Shown: piece by piece, positions 5,403 through 6,458 of the stretch
How the letters are laid out: each line of letters opens with the position of its first letter
How positions within the stretch are numbered: the stretch's first letter is position 1
Assembly (NCBI GenBank): GCA_900752545.1
Contig: CAADVS010000060.1
Location: 1 to 6,458, forward strand
DNA length: 6,458 nucleotides
Origin: an uncultured Collinsella sp.
GTDB lineage: Bacteria > Actinomycetota > Coriobacteriia > Coriobacteriales > Coriobacteriaceae
Direction: 5' to 3'
The notes under the pieces: generated by a model
Told to the model about the DNA's origin: nothing
Databases searched by the model: none
What the model saw: the letters and a program-made list of their open reading frames with translations, nothing else
Program-made: the position numbers and the translations under genes

Positions 5403-5464
5403 GGCGTTGACCCCTTAATCCAAGCAACGGCGCTGCCCAGCTTTCCAGAACTTGGGCTGCCGTC
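5381..5464 (-). ncRNA. Candidate antisense RNA overlapping the 3' end of the small ORF
   Basis: On the minus strand TTGTTC (5499-5494), a 17-bp spacer and TAGAAT (5476-5471) form a plausible promoter that would start transcription near 5464. The RNA would run toward the small ORF and meet the hairpin 5384-5416, which on this strand ends in CCCCTTTT. That gives about 84 nt, complementary to the last residues and stop of the ORF, with an extra hairpin from 5435-5440 pairing with 5451-5456. This is the position of antitoxin RNAs in several type I systems. The evidence is promoter and hairpin geometry only; the T-tract is short. Confidence 0.25.
5384..5416. terminator. Hairpin spanning the stop codon of the small ORF
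   Basis: AAGGGGTC (5384-5391) pairs with GACCCCTT (5409-5416). Inside it 5394-5397 pairs with 5403-5406, with the stop codon TAA in the apical loop. It is followed by TTTT on the minus strand and by AATCC on the plus strand, so as an intrinsic terminator it looks better for leftward transcription. For the plus-strand mRNA it would still form a stable 3' structure. Confidence 0.5.
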
Positions 5465-5553
5465 GACACTATTCTACCCACGAATGACATTTTGAACAAT
5501 CGGCAATGCCGCTCCAAAAGCCAGGCACAACTGGCACAACCTAGGCGGTCGCT

Positions 5554-5587
5554 GAATGTGACAAAGGGACTGCCCTTTGTCACATTC
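5554..5587. repeat. Palindromic repeat (TGTGACAAAGGG type), second full copy
   Basis: GAATGTGACAAAGGG (5554-5568) pairs perfectly over 15 bp with CCCTTTGTCACATTC (5573-5587) around a 4-nt ACTG loop. It differs from 5121-5149 in the loop and in a longer stem. No T-tract follows. It separates the small-ORF region from the TetR promoter region. Confidence 0.8.
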
Positions 5588-5619
5588 CAAATATTGCCTT
5601 TACGTGTTGATACACACGG

Positions 5620-5647
5620 TGTGCAATAATACTCGCACTGTGCAATA
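5620..5647 (+). promoter_or_regulatory. Direct repeats upstream of the TetR gene, candidate operator region
   Basis: TGTGCAATA occurs at 5620-5628 and 5639-5647, a 19-bp pitch. The first copy overlaps a short palindrome, CACAC-G-GTGTG (5613-5623). Promoter-like sequence lies within: TTGATA at 5607 and AATAAT at 5625-5630, though their spacing is not standard. TetR-family repressors commonly bind their own promoter, so this is a reasonable autoregulatory site. The exact operator and promoter cannot be fixed by eye. Confidence 0.35.
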
Positions 5648-5676
5648 GCGTACAGTCTGAGTAACAAGGAGGACGC

Positions 5677-6387
5677 TTGTCCCAGCTCGAGAAATGTGAT
5701 CGCCGGTCCCTTCGCTCGCAGCGCGCCCTTCGCCAGGCGCTTGCCAGCGAGCTTGCCGAAAGCGGCGACCTTTCGCGCATTAACGTCGCGTCGCTCACCG
5801 AGCGCGCCGGTCTTACGCGTCGAACGTTCTATTCGCACTACCGCGATATCCCCGACTTTATCAGCCAGATCGAGGACGGCCTGCTTGCCGAGATTCGCGA
5901 GCGGGTGGAGCTTATCACCGCAGCTCAATTACCCGATCTTTACCGCAACATCGACGAGCTCGAGCCGGCACCCGGTTCGGTTGAGCTGCTTCGCTATCTT
6001 GCGGCTAATCGCGACCTTATCGGGGCCCTACTGGGCCCGGGCGGCGACCCCGCCTTTATTAAAAAGATCATCGATACCGCACGCGAGGCCGTGGTGCCGC
6101 GTGCACAGACGGGCATCTTGGGCCTGGCACTGGGCACCTTCTTTGACTACTACGTTACCTATGTCGTGAGTGCCGAGGTCGGTCTGATTCAGCGCTGGTT
6201 TGAGCGTGGGCTCACCGAATCGCCCGAGACCATGGCGCGCATTATGACGGTTATCGCCTTTGTGCGCCCCGGCGACCTGTATGGCCAACCCATCGATATC
6301 AACGTGCCGGAATACGGCATGAAGCTATTGAATCTGCAGCTCGAGGACGCGGTCGACACCACCGCAACCGTCGAGTCCAACAACTAA
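5677..6387 (+). CDS. TetR/AcrR-family transcriptional regulator
   Basis: A 236-aa regulator. The N-terminal DNA-binding domain (about residues 11-58) ends in the TetR helix-turn-helix, VASLTERAGLTRRTFYSHYR (37-56). The C-terminal ligand-binding domain has a G-L-I-Q-R-W-F segment at 169-175 followed by SPETMARIM, a pattern usual in TetR_C_8-type (PF14278) regulators of Firmicutes and Coriobacteria. The last 40 or so residues extend past the usual end of about 190-200. The start is TTG: AAGGAGG (5666-5672) lies 4 nt upstream and no ATG is better placed. It presumably represses itself and the gene that starts 11 bp after its stop; the ligand is unknown. Direct repeats at 5620-5647 are a possible operator. 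Confidence 0.9.
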   Translation: MSQLEKCDRRSLRSQRALRQALASELAESGDLSRINVASLTERAGLTRRTFYSHYRDIPDFISQIEDGLLAEIRERVELITAAQLPDLYRNIDELEPAPGSVELLRYLAANRDLIGALLGPGGDPAFIKKIIDTAREAVVPRAQTGILGLALGTFFDYYVTYVVSAEVGLIQRWFERGLTESPETMARIMTVIAFVRPGDLYGQPIDINVPEYGMKLLNLQLEDAVDTTATVESNN

Positions 6388-6398
6388 GAGGAGAGACA

Positions 6399-6458
6399 AT
6401 GAGCAAACTCGTCGAGGGCATCAAGGACCGCATGGTCGCTGCCGCACGCGAGGCCGCG
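6399..6458 (+). CDS. Start of a gene downstream of the TetR regulator (partial)
   Basis: The ATG at 6399 has GAGGAG (6388-6393) 5 nt upstream, and 20 codons are visible (MSKLVEGIKDRMVAAAREAA) before the window ends. The peptide looks like a charged amphipathic helix with no signal peptide; the product cannot be identified. It starts 11 bp after the TetR stop, with the ribosome binding site directly against that stop, so it is almost certainly in the same operon and a likely target of the regulator. Confidence 0.75.
   Translation, partial: MSKLVEGIKDRMVAAAREAA

Noticed and set aside
5520..5540. Small hairpin GCCAG/CTGGC with tandem GGCACAAC copies
   Set aside because: The stem is only 5 bp and the direct repeat 8 bp; this is within what is expected by chance in an intergenic stretch of this size.
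5359..5928. 189-aa open frame on the minus strand
   Set aside because: It runs antisense through the TetR helix-turn-helix region and across a palindromic repeat. The composition is not protein-like.

Overview
The window looks like chromosomal DNA from a GC-rich gut actinobacterium of the class Coriobacteriia, most likely Collinsella or a close relative. This is an inference from GC-rich third codon positions, strong GGAGG-type ribosome binding sites, mixed ATG/GTG/TTG starts and dispersed hairpins with an 'ACAAAGG..GACAG..CCTTTGT' core. No rRNA or tRNA is present to prove it.

Left edge (1-430): no chromosomal gene. Positions 1-99 are the end of an IS3-family, IS150-group insertion sequence, with the first 17 codons of its orfA running leftward off the window. 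It abuts half of a palindromic repeat at 100-119, so it appears to have landed in the loop of that hairpin. Positions 152-369 hold six copies of a 15-bp motif at a near-constant 40-bp pitch in strictly alternating orientation. They form three inverted-repeat units, each with a 25-nt centre. A complete copy of the palindromic repeat (388-428) follows and probably ends transcription of the next gene.

431-2215 (minus): a 594-aa thiamine-diphosphate enzyme of the 1-deoxy-D-xylulose-5-phosphate synthase (DXS) family. It keeps the cofactor site but lacks several residues that bind the phosphorylated acceptor in true DXS.

2443-4002 (plus): divergent from it, a tightly linked pair. The first encodes a small HD-domain phosphohydrolase. 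The second encodes a multi-pass membrane protein of the 'putative ABC transporter type IV' family (PF06541) with a long basic tail. The 227-bp divergent region carries two perfect palindromes.

4003-4256: a possible coding remnant, a hairpin terminator and a promoter. 4257-5120 (plus): a Cof/YidA-type HAD phosphatase. Its stop codon abuts another palindromic repeat.

5150-5676: mostly non-coding by ordinary annotation, but with a 41-aa ORF (5277-5402) encoding a hydrophobic-then-basic peptide. It has a good promoter, a hairpin that hides its ribosome binding site, a terminator-like hairpin over its stop codon and a candidate antisense promoter beyond it, which together resemble a type I toxin-antitoxin locus. 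A further palindromic repeat and a direct-repeat operator candidate follow.

5677-6458 (plus): a TetR-family regulator with a TTG start, followed 11 bp later by a gene cut by the window end. The two probably form an operon in which the regulator controls itself and its neighbour. Apart from the HD/membrane pair and the TetR pair, the genes look independent, separated by repeats and terminators.
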